A DNA stretch of 64,000 bases from Calliopsis andreniformis. Taxonomy: Eukaryota; Arthropoda; Insecta; Hymenoptera; Andrenidae. Position numbers and translations under genes: made by a program. Positions 38,477 to 52,243 of the stretch are shown here, piece after piece. Within the stretch, counting starts at the first letter, position 1; each line of letters starts with the position of its first letter. A model generated the notes under the pieces. The model was not told the origin of the DNA. It searched no databases and worked only from the letters and a program-made list of their open reading frames with translations. The stretch spans positions 7,440,001 through 7,504,000 of the forward strand of contig NW_027480423.1 of assembly GCF_051401765.1 (NCBI RefSeq), in the 5' to 3' direction.

Positions 38477-41400
38477 GACCATTACTTTCACATTGTTTGC
38501 AATTATTCATTTTATACGATGGAAAAGCTGTTGTATTTATATCGTATTTTATGCTTCTGGCGTCGACTTCTTAGCCTCTAACTATACCATCTGATGGAAC
38601 AACGCCCTAGGGTGAAGGCTAGGTTGCCCTGGACGTAGAAATGAACATTACTTTCACACTGGTTGCAATTATTCGTTTTATACAATGGAAAAACTGTTGT
38701 ACTTATTTTGTATTTGATGCTTCTAGCGTTGACTTCTTAGGCCCTAACTATTCCATCTGGTGGAACAACGCCCTAGGGTGAAGCCTAGGTTGCCCGGAAC
38801 GTAGAAATGACCTTTACTTTCACAATGTTAGCAATTATTAGTTTTATACCATGGAAAAGCTGTTGTACATATATTGTATTTTATTCTTCTGGCGTTGACT
38901 TCATAGACCCTAACTATTCGATCTGGTGGAGCACCGCCCTATAGTGAAGCCTAGGTTGCCGGGAACGTAGAAATGACCATCACTTTCACACTGGTTGCAA
39001 TTATTCCTGTTATATGATGGAAAAGCTGTTGTATTTATATTGTCTTTTATGCTTCTGGCGTTGACTTCTAAGGCCGTAGCTATTAGATGTGGTGGAGCAA
39101 CGCCCTAGTGTGACGCCTAGGTTGCTCGGTACGTAGAAATGACCATTACTTTCACAATGTTTGCAATTATCCATTTTATACGATGGAAAAACTGATGTAC
39201 TTATATTGTATTTTATCCTTCTGGCGTTGAATTCTAAGTGCCTAGCTATTCGATCTGGTGGAGCAACGCCATATAGTGAAGCCCAGGTTGCCCGGAACGT
39301 AGAAATGACCACAACATTCACACTGTGTGCAATTATTCATTTTATACGATGGAAAAGCTGTTGTACTTATATTGTATTTTATGCTTCTGGCGATGACTTC
39401 TAAGGCCGTAGCTATTAGATGTGGTGGAGCAACGCCATAGTGTGACGCCTAGGTTGCCCGGAACGTAGAAATGACCATCACTTTCACACTGGTTGCAATT
39501 ATTCCTGTTATACGATGGAAAAGCTGTTGTATTTATATCGTATTTTATGCTTCTGGCGTTGACTTCTTAGGCCCTAACTATTCCATCTGGTGGAACAACA
39601 ACCTAGGGTGAAGCCTAGGTTGCCCGGAACGTAGAAATGACCGTTACTTTCACACTTGTTGCAATTATTCGTTTTATACGATGGAAAAACTGTTGTATTT
39701 ATTTTGTATTTGGTGCTTCTGGCGTTGACTTCCTACGCCTTAACTATTCGATCTGGTGGAGCAGCGCCATAGAGTGAAGCCTAGGGTGCCCGGAAAGTAG
39801 AAATGAACATTATTTTCACACTGGTTGCAATTATTCGTTTTATACGATGGAAAAACTGTTGTATTTATTATGTATTTTATGCTTCTGCCGTTGTATTTTA
39901 AGGCCGTAGCTATTCGATGTGGTGGAGCAACGCCCTAGAGTGAAGCCTAGGTTGCCCGGAACCTAGAAATGACCATTACTTTCTCACTATTTGCAATTAT
40001 TCGTTTTATACGATGGAAAAGCTGTTGTATTTATATTGTATTTTATGCTTCTGGCGTTGACTTGTAAGGCCGTAGCTATTAGATGTGGTGGAGCACCGCC
40101 CTAGTGTGACGCCTAGGTTGCCCGGAACGTAGAAATGACGATTACTTTCACAATGTTTGCAATTATTCGTTTTATACGATGGAAAAACTGTTGTACTTAT
40201 ATTGTATTTTATTCTTCTGGCGTTGATTTCTAAGTCCCTAGCGATTCGATCTGGTGGAGCAACGCCCTAGAGTTAAACCTAGGTTACCCGGAACGTAGAA
40301 ATGACCAGTACTTTCACAATGTTTGCAATTATTCATTTTATACGAAGGAAAAACTGTTGTACTTATATTGTATTTTATTCTTCTGGCGTTTACTTCTTAG
40401 GCGCTAACTATTCGATCTGGTGGAACAACGCCCTAGAGTGAAGCCTAGGTTGCCCGGAACGTAGCAATGACCATTACGATCACACTGTTTGCAAATATAC
40501 ATTATATACGATAGAAAAGCTGTTGTATTTATATTGTATTTTATGCTTCTGGCGTTTACTTCTTAGGCCCTAATTATTCGATCTGGTGGAGCACCGCCAT
40601 AGAGTGAAGCGTAGGTTGCCCGGAACGTAGCACATACCATTACCTTCAAACAGGTTGCAATTATTCCTGTTATACGATGGAAAAGCTGTACAATTTCTTT
40701 TGTATTTTATGCTTCGGGTGTCGACTTATAAGGCCCTAACTATTCGGGCTGGTGGAGCAACATCCTAGAGTGAAGACTAGGCTGCCCGGAACGTAGAAAT
40801 GACCATCACTTTCACACTGGTTGCAATTATTCCGGTTATACGATGGAAAGACTCTTGTATATTTATTGTATTTTATGCATGGGCGCTGACTTCTATGGCA
40901 CTACCTATTCGACCGGTTGGAGCAACACCCTACAGTGAAGCCTAGGTTGCCCGGAACGTGGACATGACCATAATCTTCTCATAGGTTGCAATTATTCGTT
41001 TTATACGATGGAAAGACTGTTGTATTTATTTTGTAGTTTATGCTTCTGGCGTTGACTTTTAAGGCCCTAACTGTTCGATCTGGTGGAGCAACGCCCTAGA
41101 GTGAAGCCTAGGTTGCCCGGAACGTAGAAATGATCATAACTTTCATACTGGTAGCAATTATTCGTTGTATACAATGGAAAAACTGTCTCTATTTATTTTG
41201 TATTTTATGCTTCTGGCGTTGACTTCTAAGGCCCTAACTCTTCTATCTGGTGGAGCAGCGCCTCAGAGTTAAGTCTAGGATGCACGAAACGCCGAAATGA
41301 TGATTACTTTCACATTGGTTGCAATTATACGTTTTATACGATGGAAAAGCTGTTGTATTTATATCGTATTTTTTGCTTCTGGCGTTGTCTTCTTAGGCCC

Positions 41401-41729
41401 TAACTATTCCATCTGGTGGAACAACGCCCTAGGGTGAAGCCTACGTTGCCCGGAACGTAGAAATGACCACAACTTTCACACTGGTAGCAATTAATCGTTT
41501 TATACAATGGAAGAACTGTTATATTTATACTGTATTTTATGTTTCTGATGTTGACTTCTAAGGCCCTAACTATTCGATCTGGTGGAGCAACGCCCTATAG
41601 TGAAGCCTAGGTTGCCGGGAACGTAGAAATGACCATCACTTTCACACTGGTTGCAATTATTCCTGTTATATGATGGAAAAGCTGTTGTATTTATATCGTA
41701 TTTTATGCTTCTGGTGTTGACTTCTTAGG

Positions 41730-43388
41730 CCATAACTATTCCGTCTGGTGGTGCAACGCCATAGAGTAAAACGTAGGTTGCCCGGATCGTAGATATGGCC
41801 ATTATATTCCCACTAGTTGCAATTATTCCTGTTATACGATGGAAAAACTGTTTTATTTTTATTGTATTTTATGCTTCTGGAGTTGAATTCTAAGTCTCTA
41901 GCTATTCGATCTGGTGGAGCAACGCCCTAGAGTGACGCCTAGGTTGCCCGGCACGTAGAAATGACCATTACTTTCACAATGTTTGCAATTATTCATTTTA
42001 TACGATGGTAAACTGTTGTACTTATATTGCATTTTATTCTTCTGGCGTTGACTTCTTAGGCCCTAACTATTCGATCTGGTGGATCAACACCCTAGAGTGA
42101 AGCCTAGGTTGCTCGGAATGTAAAAATGACCATAACATTCACACTGGTTGAAATTATTCGTTTTATACGATGGAAAAACTGTTATATTTAAGTTGTATTT
42201 TATGCTTCTGGCGTTGATTTCTTAGGCCCGAACTATTCAATCTGGTGGAACAACACACTCGAGTGAGGCCTAGGTTCCCCGGAACGTAGAAATGACCATC
42301 ACTTCCATACTGGTAGCAATCATTCGTTTTATACGATGGAAAAACTGTTGTATTTTTATTGCATTTTATGCTTCCGTCGTTGACTTCTAAGGCCCTAACT
42401 ATTCAATCTGTTGGAGCAACGCCCTAGGGTGAAGCCTAGGTTGCCCGAAAAGTAGAAATGACGTTAACTTTCATACTGATTGCAATTATTCGTTTTATAC
42501 GATGGAAAAACTGTTGTATTTATATTGTTTTTTATGCTTCTGGCGTTGACTTCTAAGGCACTGACTATTCGATCTGGTGGAGCATCGCCCTGTGGTGAAG
42601 CCCAGGTTGCCCGGAACGTAGAAATGAAAATAACTTTCACACTGGTTGCTATTATTCGCTTTATACGATGGAAAAACTGTTATATTTATATTGTATTTTA
42701 TGCTTCTGGAGTTGCCTTCTTAGGCCCTAACTGTTCGATCTGGTGGAACAACGCCCTAGAGTGAAGCCTAGGTTACCCGGAACGTAGGAATGACCAGTAC
42801 TTTCACACTGTTTGCAGTTACTCCTGTTATACGAAGGAAAAACTGTTGCATCTTTATTGAATTTTATGCTTCTGGCGTTGACTTCTAAGGCCCTAACTAT
42901 TCTATCTGGTGGATCAACACCATAGGGTGAAGCCTAGGTTGCTCGGAATGTAAAAATTACCATAACATTCTCACTGGCTGAAATTATTCGTTTTATACGA
43001 AGGAAAAGCTGTTGCATCTTTATTGTATTTTATGCTTCTGGCGTTGACTTCTAAGGCCCTAACTATTCGATCTGGTGGAGCAACGCCCTAGAGTGAAGCC
43101 TAGGTTGCCCGGAACGTAGAAATGACCATCACTTTCAAACTGGTTGCAATTAATCCTTTTATACGATGGAAAAACTGTTGAATTTTTATTGCATTTTATG
43201 CTTCCGGCGTTGACTCCTAAGGCCCTAACTACTCGATCTGGTGGAGCAACGCCCCAGAGTGAAGCCCAGGTTGCCCGGAACGTGGAAATGACCATTACTT
43301 TCACACTGTTTGCAATTATTCCTGTTATACGATGGAAAAGCTATTGGATTTTTAGTGTACTTTATGTTTCGGGCGTCGACTTCTGAGG
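41730..43388 (-). repeat. Ten-monomer segment P, copy 1
   Basis: It begins with CCATAACTATTCCGTCTGG and is 1,659 bp (10 x 166 minus 1). The start string recurs at 43,389 and 47,040. A private change is ACGAAGGAAA near 42,832, where the other two copies have ACGATGGAAA. Confidence 0.88.
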
Positions 43389-45047
43389 CCATAACTATTC
43401 CGTCTGGTGGTGCAACGCCATAGAGTAAAACGTAGGTTGCCCGGATCGTAGATATGGCCATTATATTCCCACTAGTTGCAATTATTCCTGTTATACGATG
43501 GAAAAACTGTTTTATTTTTATTGTATTTTATGCTTCTGGAGTTGAATTCTAAGTCTCTAGCTATTCGATCTGGTGGAGCAACGCCCTAGAGTGACGCCTA
43601 GGTTGCCCGGCACGTAGAAATGACCATTACTTTCACAATGTTTGCAATTATTCATTTTATACGATGGTAAACTGTTGTACTTATATTGCATTTTATTCTT
43701 CTGGCGTTGACTTCTTAGGCCCTAACTATTCGATCTGGTGGATCAACACCCTAGAGTGAAGCCTAGGTTGCTCGGAATGTAAAAATGACCATAACATTCA
43801 CACTGGTTGAAATTATTCGTTTTATACGATGGAAAAACTGTTATATTTAAGTTGTATTTTATGCTTCTGGCGTTGATTTCTTAGGCCCGAACTATTCAAT
43901 CTGGTGGAACAACACACTCGAGTGAGGCCTAGGTTCCCCGGAACGTAGAAATGACCATCACTTCCATACTGGTAGCAATCATTCGTTTTATACGATGGAA
44001 AAACTGTTGTATTTTTATTGCATTTTATGCTTCCGTCGTTGACTTCTAAGGCCCTAACTATTCAATCTGTTGGAGCAACGCCCTAGGGTGAAGCCTAGGT
44101 TGCCCGAAAAGTAGAAATGACGTTAACTTTCATACTGATTGCAATTATTCGTTTTATACGATGGAAAAACTGTTGTATTTATATTGTTTTTTATGCTTCT
44201 GGCGTTGACTTCTAAGGCACTGACTATTCGATCTGGTGGAGCATCGCCCTGTGGTGAAGCCCAGGTTGCCCGGAACGTAGAAATGAAAATAACTTTCACA
44301 CTGGTTGCTATTATTCGCTTTATACGATGGAAAAACTGTTATATTTATATTGTATTTTATGCTTCTGGAGTTGCCTTCTTAGGCCCTAACTGTTCGATCT
44401 GGTGGAACAACGCCCTAGAGTGAAGCCTAGGTTACCCGGAACGTAGGAATGACCAGTACTTTCACACTGTTTGCAGTTACTCCTGTTATACGATGGAAAA
44501 ACTGTTGCATCTTTATTGAATTTTATGCTTCTGGCGTTGACTTCTAAGGCCCTAACTATTCTATCTGGTGGATCAACACCATAGGGTGAAGCCTAGGTTG
44601 CTCGGAATGTAAAAATTACCATAACATTCTCACTGGCTGAAATTATTCGTTTTATACGAAGGAAAAGCTGTTGCATCTTTATTGTATTTTATGCTTCTGG
44701 CGTTGACTTCTAAGGCCCTAACTATTCGATCTGGTGGAGCAACGCCCTAGAGTGAAGCCTAGGTTGCCCGGAACGTAGAAATGACCATCACTTTCAAACT
44801 GGTTGCAATTAATCCTTTTATACGATGGAAAAACTGTTGACTTTTTATTGCATTTTATGCTTCCGGCGTTGACTCCTAAGGCCCTAACTACTCGATCTGG
44901 TGGAGCAACGCCCCAGAGTGAAGCCCAGGTTGCCCGGAACGTGGAAATGACCATTACTTTCACACTGTTTGCAATTATTCCTGTTATACGATGGAAAAGC
45001 TATTGGATTTTTAGTGTACTTTATGTTTCGGGCGTCGACTTCTGAGG
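43389..45047 (-). repeat. Ten-monomer segment P, copy 2 (direct tandem)
   Basis: It follows copy 1 with no gap and is near-identical. A private change is TTGACTTTTTATTGC near 44,837, where copies 1 and 3 have TTGAATTTTTATTGC. Open frames of 80-94 codons occur at the same place in all three copies because the sequence is duplicated; they show no independent sign of coding. Confidence 0.88.
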
Positions 45048-45279
45048 CCCTAACTATTCGATCTGGTGGAGCAACGCCCTAGAGTGAAGCCTAGGTTTCC
45101 TAGAACGTAGAAATGACCATTACCTTCACGCTTGCGGCAATTATTCCAGTTATGCGATGTAAAAACTTTTGTATTTTTATTGTATTTTATGCTTCAGGCG
45201 TTGTCTTCTAAGGCTGTAGGTATTCGGTGTGGAGGAGCAACGCCCTAGAGTGAAGCCTATGTTGTCCGGAACGTAGAAA

Positions 45280-48200
45280 TGACCATTACTTTCTCACTAT
45301 TTGCAATTATTCGTTTTATACGATGGAAAAGCTGTTGTATTTATATTGTATTTTATGCTTCTGGCGTTGACTTGTAAGGCCGTAGCTATTAGATGTGGTG
45401 GAGCACCGCCCTAGTGTGACGCCTAGGTTGCCCGGAACGTAGAAATGACGATTACTTTCACAATGTTTGCAATTATTCGTTTTATACGATGGAAAAACTG
45501 TTGTACTTATATTGTATTTTATTCTTCTGGCGTTGATTTCTAAGTCCCTAGCTATTCGATCTGGTGGAGCAACGCCCTAGAGTTAAACCTAGGTTACCCG
45601 GAACGTAGAAATGACCAGTACTTTCACAATGTTTGCAATTATTCATTTTATACGAAGGAAAAACTGTTGTACTTATATTGTATTTTATTCTTCTGGCGTT
45701 TACTTCTTAGGCGCTAACTATTCGATCTGGTGGAACAACGCCCTAGAGTGAAGCCTAGGTTGCCCGGAACGTAGCAATGACCATTACGATCACACTGTTT
45801 GCAAATATACATTATATACGATAGAAAAGCTGTTGTATTTATATTGTATTTTATGCTTCTGGCGTTTACTTCTTAGGCCCTAATTATTCGATCTGGTGGA
45901 GCACCGCCATAGAGTGAAGCGTAGGTTGCCCGGAACGTAGCACATACCATTACCTTCAAACAGGTTGCAATTATTCCTGTTATACGATGGAAAAGCTGTA
46001 CAATTTCTTTTGTATTTTATGCTTCGGGTGTCGACTTATAAGGCCCTAACTATTCGGGCTGGTGGAGCAACATCCTAGAGTGAAGACTAGGCTGCCCGGA
46101 ACGTAGAAATGACCATCACTTTCACACTGGTTGCAATTATTCCGGTTATACGATGGAAAGACTCTTGTATATTTATTGTATTTTATGCTTGGGCGCTGAC
46201 TTCTATGGCACTACCTATTCGACCGGTTGGAGCAACACCCTACAGTGAAGCCTAGGTTGCCCGGAACGTGGACATGACCATAATCTTCTCATAGGTTGCA
46301 ATTATTCGTTTTATACGATGGAAAGACTGTTGTATTTATTTTGTAGTTTATGCTTCTGGCGTTGACTTTTAAGGCCCTAACTGTTCGATCTGGTGGAGCA
46401 ACGCCCTAGAGTGAAGCCTAGGTTGCCCGGAACGTAGAAATGATCATAACTTTCATACTGGTAGCAATTATTCGTTGTATACAATGGAAAAACTGTCTCT
46501 ATTTATTTTGTATTTTATGCTTCTGGCGTTGACTTCTAAGGCCCTAACTCTTCTATCTGGTGGAGCAGCGCCTCAGAGTTAAGTCTAGGATGCACGAAAC
46601 GCCGAAATGATCATTACTTTCACATTGGTTGCAATTATAGGTTTTATACGATGGAAAAGCTGTTGTATTTATATCGTATTTTTTGCTTCTGGCGTTGTCT
46701 TCTTAGGCCCTAACTATTCCATCTGGTGGAACAACGCCCTAGGGTGAAGCCTACGTTGCCCGGAACGTAGAAATGACCACAACTTTCACACTGGTAGCAA
46801 TTAATCGTTTTATACAATGGAAGAACTGTTATATTTATACTGTATTTTATGTTTCTGATGTTGACTTCTAAGGCCCTAACTATTCGATCTGGTGGAGCAA
46901 CGCCCTATAGTGAAGCCTAGGTTGCCGGGAACGTAGAAATGACCATCACTTTCACACTGGTTGCAATTATTCCTGTTATATGATGGAAAAGCTGTTGTAT
47001 TTATATCGTATTTTATGCTTCTGGCGTTGACTTCTTAGGCCATAACTATTCCGTCTGGTGGTGCAACGCCATAGAGTAAAACGTAGGTTGCCCGGATCGT
47101 AGATATGGCCATTATATTCCCACTAGTTGCAATTATTCCTGTTATACGATGGAAAAACTGTTTTATTTTTATTGTATTTTATGCTTCTGGAGTTGAATTC
47201 TAAGTCTCTAGCTATTCGATCTGGTGGAGCAACGCCCTAGAGTGACGCCTAGGTTGCCCGGCACGTAGAAATGACCATTACTTTCACAATGTTTGCAATT
47301 ATTCATTTTATACGATGGTAAACTGTTGTACTTATATTGCATTTTATTCTTCTGGCGTTGACTTCTTAGGCCCTAACTATTCGATCTGGTGGATCAACAC
47401 CCTAGAGTGAAGCCTAGGTTGCTCGGAATGTAAAAATGACCATAACATTCACACTGGTTGAAATTATTCGTTTTATACGATGGAAAAACTGTTATATTTA
47501 AGTTGTATTTTATGCTTCTGGCGTTGATTTCTTAGGCCCGAACTATTCAATCTGGTGGAACAACACACTCGAGTGAGGCCTAGGTTCCCCGGAACGTAGA
47601 AATGACCATCACTTCCATACTGGTAGCAATCATTCGTTTTATACGATGGAAAAACTGTTGTATTTTTATTGCATTTTATGCTTCCGTCGTTGACTTCTAA
47701 GGCCCTAACTATTCAATCTGTTGGAGCAACGCCCTAGGGTGAAGCCTAGGTTGCCCGAAAAGTAGAAATGACGTTAACTTTCATACTGATTGCAATTATT
47801 CGTTTTATACGATGGAAAAACTGTTGTATTTATATTGTTTTTTATGCTTCTGGCGTTGACTTCTAAGGCACTGACTATTCGATCTGGTGGAGCATCGCCC
47901 TGTGGTGAAGCCCAGGTTGCCCGGAACGTAGAAATGAAAATAACTTTCACACTGGTTGCTATTATTCGCTTTATACGATGGAAAAACTGTTATATTTATA
48001 TTGTATTTTATGCTTCTGGAGTTGCCTTCTTAGGCCCTAACTGTTCGATCTGGTGGAACAACGCCCTAGAGTGAAGCCTAGGTTACCCGGAACGTAGGAA
48101 TGACCAGTACTTTCACACTGTTTGCAGTTACTCCTGTTATACGATGGAAAAACTGTTGCATCCTTATTGAATTTTATGCTTCTGGCGTTGACTTCTAAGG

Positions 48201-48930
48201 CCCTAACTATTCTATCTGGTGGATCAACACCATAGGGTGAAGCCTAGGTTGCTCGGAATGTAAAAATTACCATAACATTCTCACTGGCTGAAATTATTCG
48301 TTTTATACGAAGGAAAAGCTGTTGCATCTTTATTGTATTTTATGCTTCTGGCGTTGACTTCTAAGGCCCTAACTATTCGATCTGGTGGAGCAACGCCCTA
48401 GAGTGAAGCCTAGGTTGCCCGGAACGTAGAAATGACCATCACTTTCAAACTGGTTGCAATTAATCCTTTTATACGATGGAAAAACTGTTGAATTTTTATT
48501 GCATTTTATGCTTCCGGCGTTGACTCCTAAGGCCCTAACTACTCGATCTGGTGGAGCAACGCCCCAGAGTGAAGCCCAGGTTGCCCGGAACGTGGAAATG
48601 ACCATTACTTTCACACTGTTTGCAATTATTCCTGTTATACGATGGAAAAGCTATTGGATTTTTAGTGTACTTTATGTTTCGGGCGTCGACTTCTGAGGCC
48701 CTAACTATTCGATCTGGTGGAGCAACGCCCTAGAGTGAAGCCTAGGTTTCCTAGAACGTAGAAATGACCATTACCTTCACGCTTGCGGCAATTATTCCAG
48801 TTATGCGATGTAAAAACTTTTGTATTTTTATTGTATTTTATGCTTCAGGCGTTGTCTTCTAAGGCTGTAGGTATTCGGTGTGGAGGAGCAACGCCCTAGA
48901 GTGAAGCCTATGTTGTCCGGAACGTAGAAA
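45280..48930 (-). repeat. HOR unit U, copy 2 (3,651 bp, 22 monomers)
   Basis: It matches 39,970-43,388 at an offset of 5,310, then 45,048-45,279 at an offset of 3,651. It therefore carries a single P segment (47,040-48,698). A few substitutions separate it from copy 1 (for example TGATCATTAC near 46,608 for TGATGATTAC near 41,307; ATAGGTTTTAT for ATACGTTTTAT). Divergence is well under 1% by eye. Confidence 0.9.
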
Positions 48931-50915
48931 TGACCAATACCTTCACACTGGTTGCAATTAATCCTGTTATACGATGGAAAAACTGTTGCATTTTTACTGT
49001 ACTTTATGCTTCTGGCGTTCACTTCTAAGGCCCTACGTATTCGATCTAGTGGACCAATGCCTCAGAGTTTAGTCTAGGATGCCCGAAACGTAGAAATGAC
49101 CATAACTATCATACTGATTGCAATTATTCATTCTATATGATGGAAAAACTGTTCCATTTATATTGTATTTTATGCCTCTGGCGTTGACTTCTTAGGCCCT
49201 AACTATTCGACCTGGTGGAACAACGCTCTAGAGTGAAGCCAGGGTTGCCCGGAACGTAGAAATGACCATCACTTTCACACTGGTTGCAATTATTCCTGTT
49301 ATACGATGGACAAACTGTTGGATTTCTATTGTACATTATGCTTCTGGATTTGACTTCTAAGGCCCTATGTATCCGACCTGGTGGAGCTATGCCTCAGAGT
49401 TAAGTGTAGGAGGCCCGAAGCGTAGAAATGACATAACTTTCACACTGGTTGCAATTATTCGTTTTATACAATGGAAAACTGTTGTATTTATATTGTATTT
49501 GATGCTTCTGGCGTTGACTTCTAAGGCCCTAACTATTCGATATGGTGGAGTAACGCCCAAGAGTGATGTCTAGGTTGCCCGGAACGTACAAATGACCATT
49601 ACCTTCACGCTTGTTGCAATTGTTCCTGTTATACGATGAAAAAACTGTTGTATTTTTATTGCATTTTATGCTTCAGGCGTCGACTTCTAAGGCTGTAGCT
49701 ACACGGTGTGGTGGAGCAACGCCCTAGACTGAAGCCTATGTTGCCCGGAACGTAGAAATGACCATAACTTTCACACTGGTTGCTATTATACGTTTTATAC
49801 ATTGGAAAAACTGTTGTATTTATATTGCATTTTATGCTCCTGGCGTTGACTTCTAAGGCCCTAACTACTCGATCTGGCGGAGCAACGGCCTAAAATGAAG
49901 CCTACGTTGCCCGAAACGTAGAAATGACCATTACTTTCAAACTGGTTGCAATTATTCATGCTATACGATGCAAAAACTGTTGTATTTTTACTGTATTTTA
50001 TGCTTTGGGCGTTGACTTCGTAGGCCCTAACTATTCCATCTGGTGGAACAACGCCCTAGGGTGAAGCCTAGGTTGCCGGAACGTAGAAATGACAAGTACT
50101 TTCACACTGGTTGCAGTTTTTCGTTTTATACAATGGAACAACTGTTCTATATATTTTGTATTTTATTCTTCGGGCGTTGACTTCTTTGGCCCTAACAATT
50201 CGATCTGGTGGAGCAACGCCCTAGAGTGAAGCCTAGGTTGCCTGGAACGTACAAATGACCATCACTTTCACACGGATTGCAATTATTCCTGTTATAGAAT
50301 GGAAAGACTGTTGCATTTTTATTGTATTTTATGCTTCAGGCGTTGACTTCTGAGGCCGTAGCTATTCGAAGTGGTGGAAGAACGCCATAGAGTGAAGCGT
50401 AGGTTGCCCGGAACGTAGAAATGTCCATATCTTTCTCACTGTTTGCAATTGTTCATTTTATACGATGGAAAAGCTGTTGTATTTATATCGTATTTTATGC
50501 TTCGGGCGTCGACTTCTAAGGCCCTAACGGTTTGATCTGGTGGAGCAACGCCCTAGAGTGAAGCCTAGGTTGCCCGGAACGTAGAAATGACCATTACTTT
50601 CACACTGGGTACAATTATACCTTTTATGCGATGGAAAGGCTGTTGTATTTATATTGTATTTCATGCTTCTGGCGTTCACTTCTTAGGCCCTAACTATTCG
50701 ATTTGATGGAACAACGCCCGTGGGTGAAGCCTAGGTTGCCCGGAACGTAGAAATGATCATAACTTTTACACTGGTAGCAATTATCCGTTTTATACAATGG
50801 AAAAACTGTTCTATTTATTTTGTATTTTATGCTTCGGGCGTTGACTTCTAAGGCCCTAACTGTTTGATCTGGTGGAGCAACGCCCTAGAGTGAAGCCTAG
50901 GTTGCCCGGAACGTA
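48931..50915 (-). repeat. Diverged monomers between HOR blocks
   Basis: About 12 monomers with individual changes and small deletions, such as AATGACATAAC (1 bp lost) near 49,427 and ATGGAAAACTG near 49,480. The final monomer (from about 50,750; TTTTACACTGGTAGCAATTA) is type 8 of the following HOR. Nothing other than satellite is seen. Confidence 0.8.
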
Positions 50916-52243
50916 GAAATGACCATTACTTTCACACTGTTTGCAATTATTCCTTTTATACGATGGAAAAGCTGTTGCATTTATATCGTATTTTATGCTT
51001 CTGGCGTCGTCTTCTAAGGCCCTAGCTATTCGATCTAGTGGAGCAACGCCTTAGAGTGAAGCCTAGGCTGCCCGGAACGTAGAAATGACCATTACTTTCA
51101 CACTGGTTGCAATTATTCGATTTATACGATGGAAAACGTGTTGTATTTATATTGTATTTTATGCTTCTGGCGTTCACTTGTTAGTCCCTAACTATTCGAT
51201 CTGGTGGAACAACGCCCTAGGGTGAAGCCTAGGTTGCCCGGAACGTAGAAATGACCATCACTCTCACACGGGTTGCAATTATTCCTGATATAGGATGGAA
51301 AATCTGTTGTATTTATATTGTATTTTATGCTTCTGGCGTTCACTTGTTAGTCCCTAACTATTCGATCTGGTGGAACAACGCCCTAGGGTGAAGCCTAGGT
51401 TGCCCGGAACGTAGAAATGACCATCACTCTCACACGGGTTGCAATTATTCCTGTTATAGGATGGAAAAGCTGTTGTATTTATATCGTATTTTATGCTTCT
51501 GGCGTTGACTTCTAAGGCCCTAGCTATTCGATCTAGTGGAGCAACGCCCTAGGGTGAAGCCTAGGTTGCCCGGAACGTAGAAATGGCCATCACTTTCAAA
51601 CTGGTTGCAATTAATCCTGTTATACGAAGGAAAAACTGTTGTATTTTTATTGCATTTTATGCTTCGGGCGTTGACTTCTAAGGCCCTAACTATTCAATCT
51701 GTTGGTGCAACGCCCTAGAGTGAAGCCTAGGTTGCTCGGAATGTAGAAATGACCATTACTTTCACACTGGTTGCAATTATTCGTTTTATACGATGGAAAA
51801 AGTGTTGTATTTATATTGTATTTTATGCTTCTGGCGTTCACTTGTTAGGCCCTAACTATTCGATCTTGTGGAACAACGCCCTAGGGTGAAGCCTAGGCTG
51901 CCCGGAACGTAGAAATGACCATCACTTTCACACGGGTTGCAATTACTCCTGTTATACGATGGAAAAACTGTTGGATTTTTATTGTATTTAATGCTTCTGG
52001 CGTTCACTTCTTAGGCCCTAACTATTCGAGCTGGTGGAACAACGCCCTAGAGTGAAGCCTAGGTTGCTCGGAATGTAGAAATAACCATAACTTTCACACT
52101 GGTTGCAATTATTCGTTTTATACGATGGAAGAACTGTTGTATTTATACTGTATTTTATGCTTCTGGCGTTCACTTCTTAGGCCCTAACTATTCGATCTGG
52201 TGGAACAACGCCCTAGGGTGGAGCCTAGGTTGCCCGGAACGTA
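50916..52243 (-). repeat. Eight-monomer HOR, copy 1
   Basis: 1,328 bp starting at GAAATGACC of the monomer with GGCGTCGTCTTC (51,004). Monomer order is 1-2-2-3-4-5-6-7. Type 2 (CACTTGTTAGTCCC at 51,181 and again at 51,347) is duplicated, and type 8 is missing at the end, so total length stays at eight monomers. Confidence 0.85.

Larger units (their letters stand above)
31545..39969 (-). repeat. Diverged monomers with few long duplications
   Basis: About 51 monomers with many individual differences and no sustained HOR. Local duplications exist. A four-monomer pair carries CTCGGGGGCAGCGTCC at 35,898 and 36,561 (offset 663). A ~170-bp stretch with CCCTGGACGTAGAAATGAAC lies at 36,928 and 38,627 (offset 1,699, i.e. 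10 x 166 + 39). A stretch with GACCTTTACTTTCACAATG lies at 38,272 and 38,809 (offset 537, i.e. 3 x 166 + 39). The odd 39 bp comes from one truncated monomer. No genes are visible. Confidence 0.85.
39970..45279 (-). repeat. HOR unit U, copy 1 (5,310 bp, enlarged)
   Basis: It starts at GACCATTACTTTCTCACTAT (39,971), a string that returns at 45,281. The offset of 5,310 holds for many markers (40,381 to 45,691; 40,881 to 46,191; 42,480 to 47,790). Inside, a 10-monomer segment (41,730-43,388) is repeated immediately at 43,389-45,047. Without that extra 1,659 bp the unit would be 3,651 bp, the size of copy 2. Both copies share a 2-bp shortened monomer (GCATGGGCGC near 40,878; GCTTGGGCGC near 46,188). 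Confidence 0.9.

Noticed and set aside
42480..42764. Open frames of 80-94 codons (MQLFVLYDGK type) at 42,480, 44,139 and 47,790, and overlapping minus-strand frames
   Set aside because: They occur on both strands of the same duplicated DNA. Their identity across copies is explained by the recent P and U duplications, and neighbouring monomers have the frame closed.
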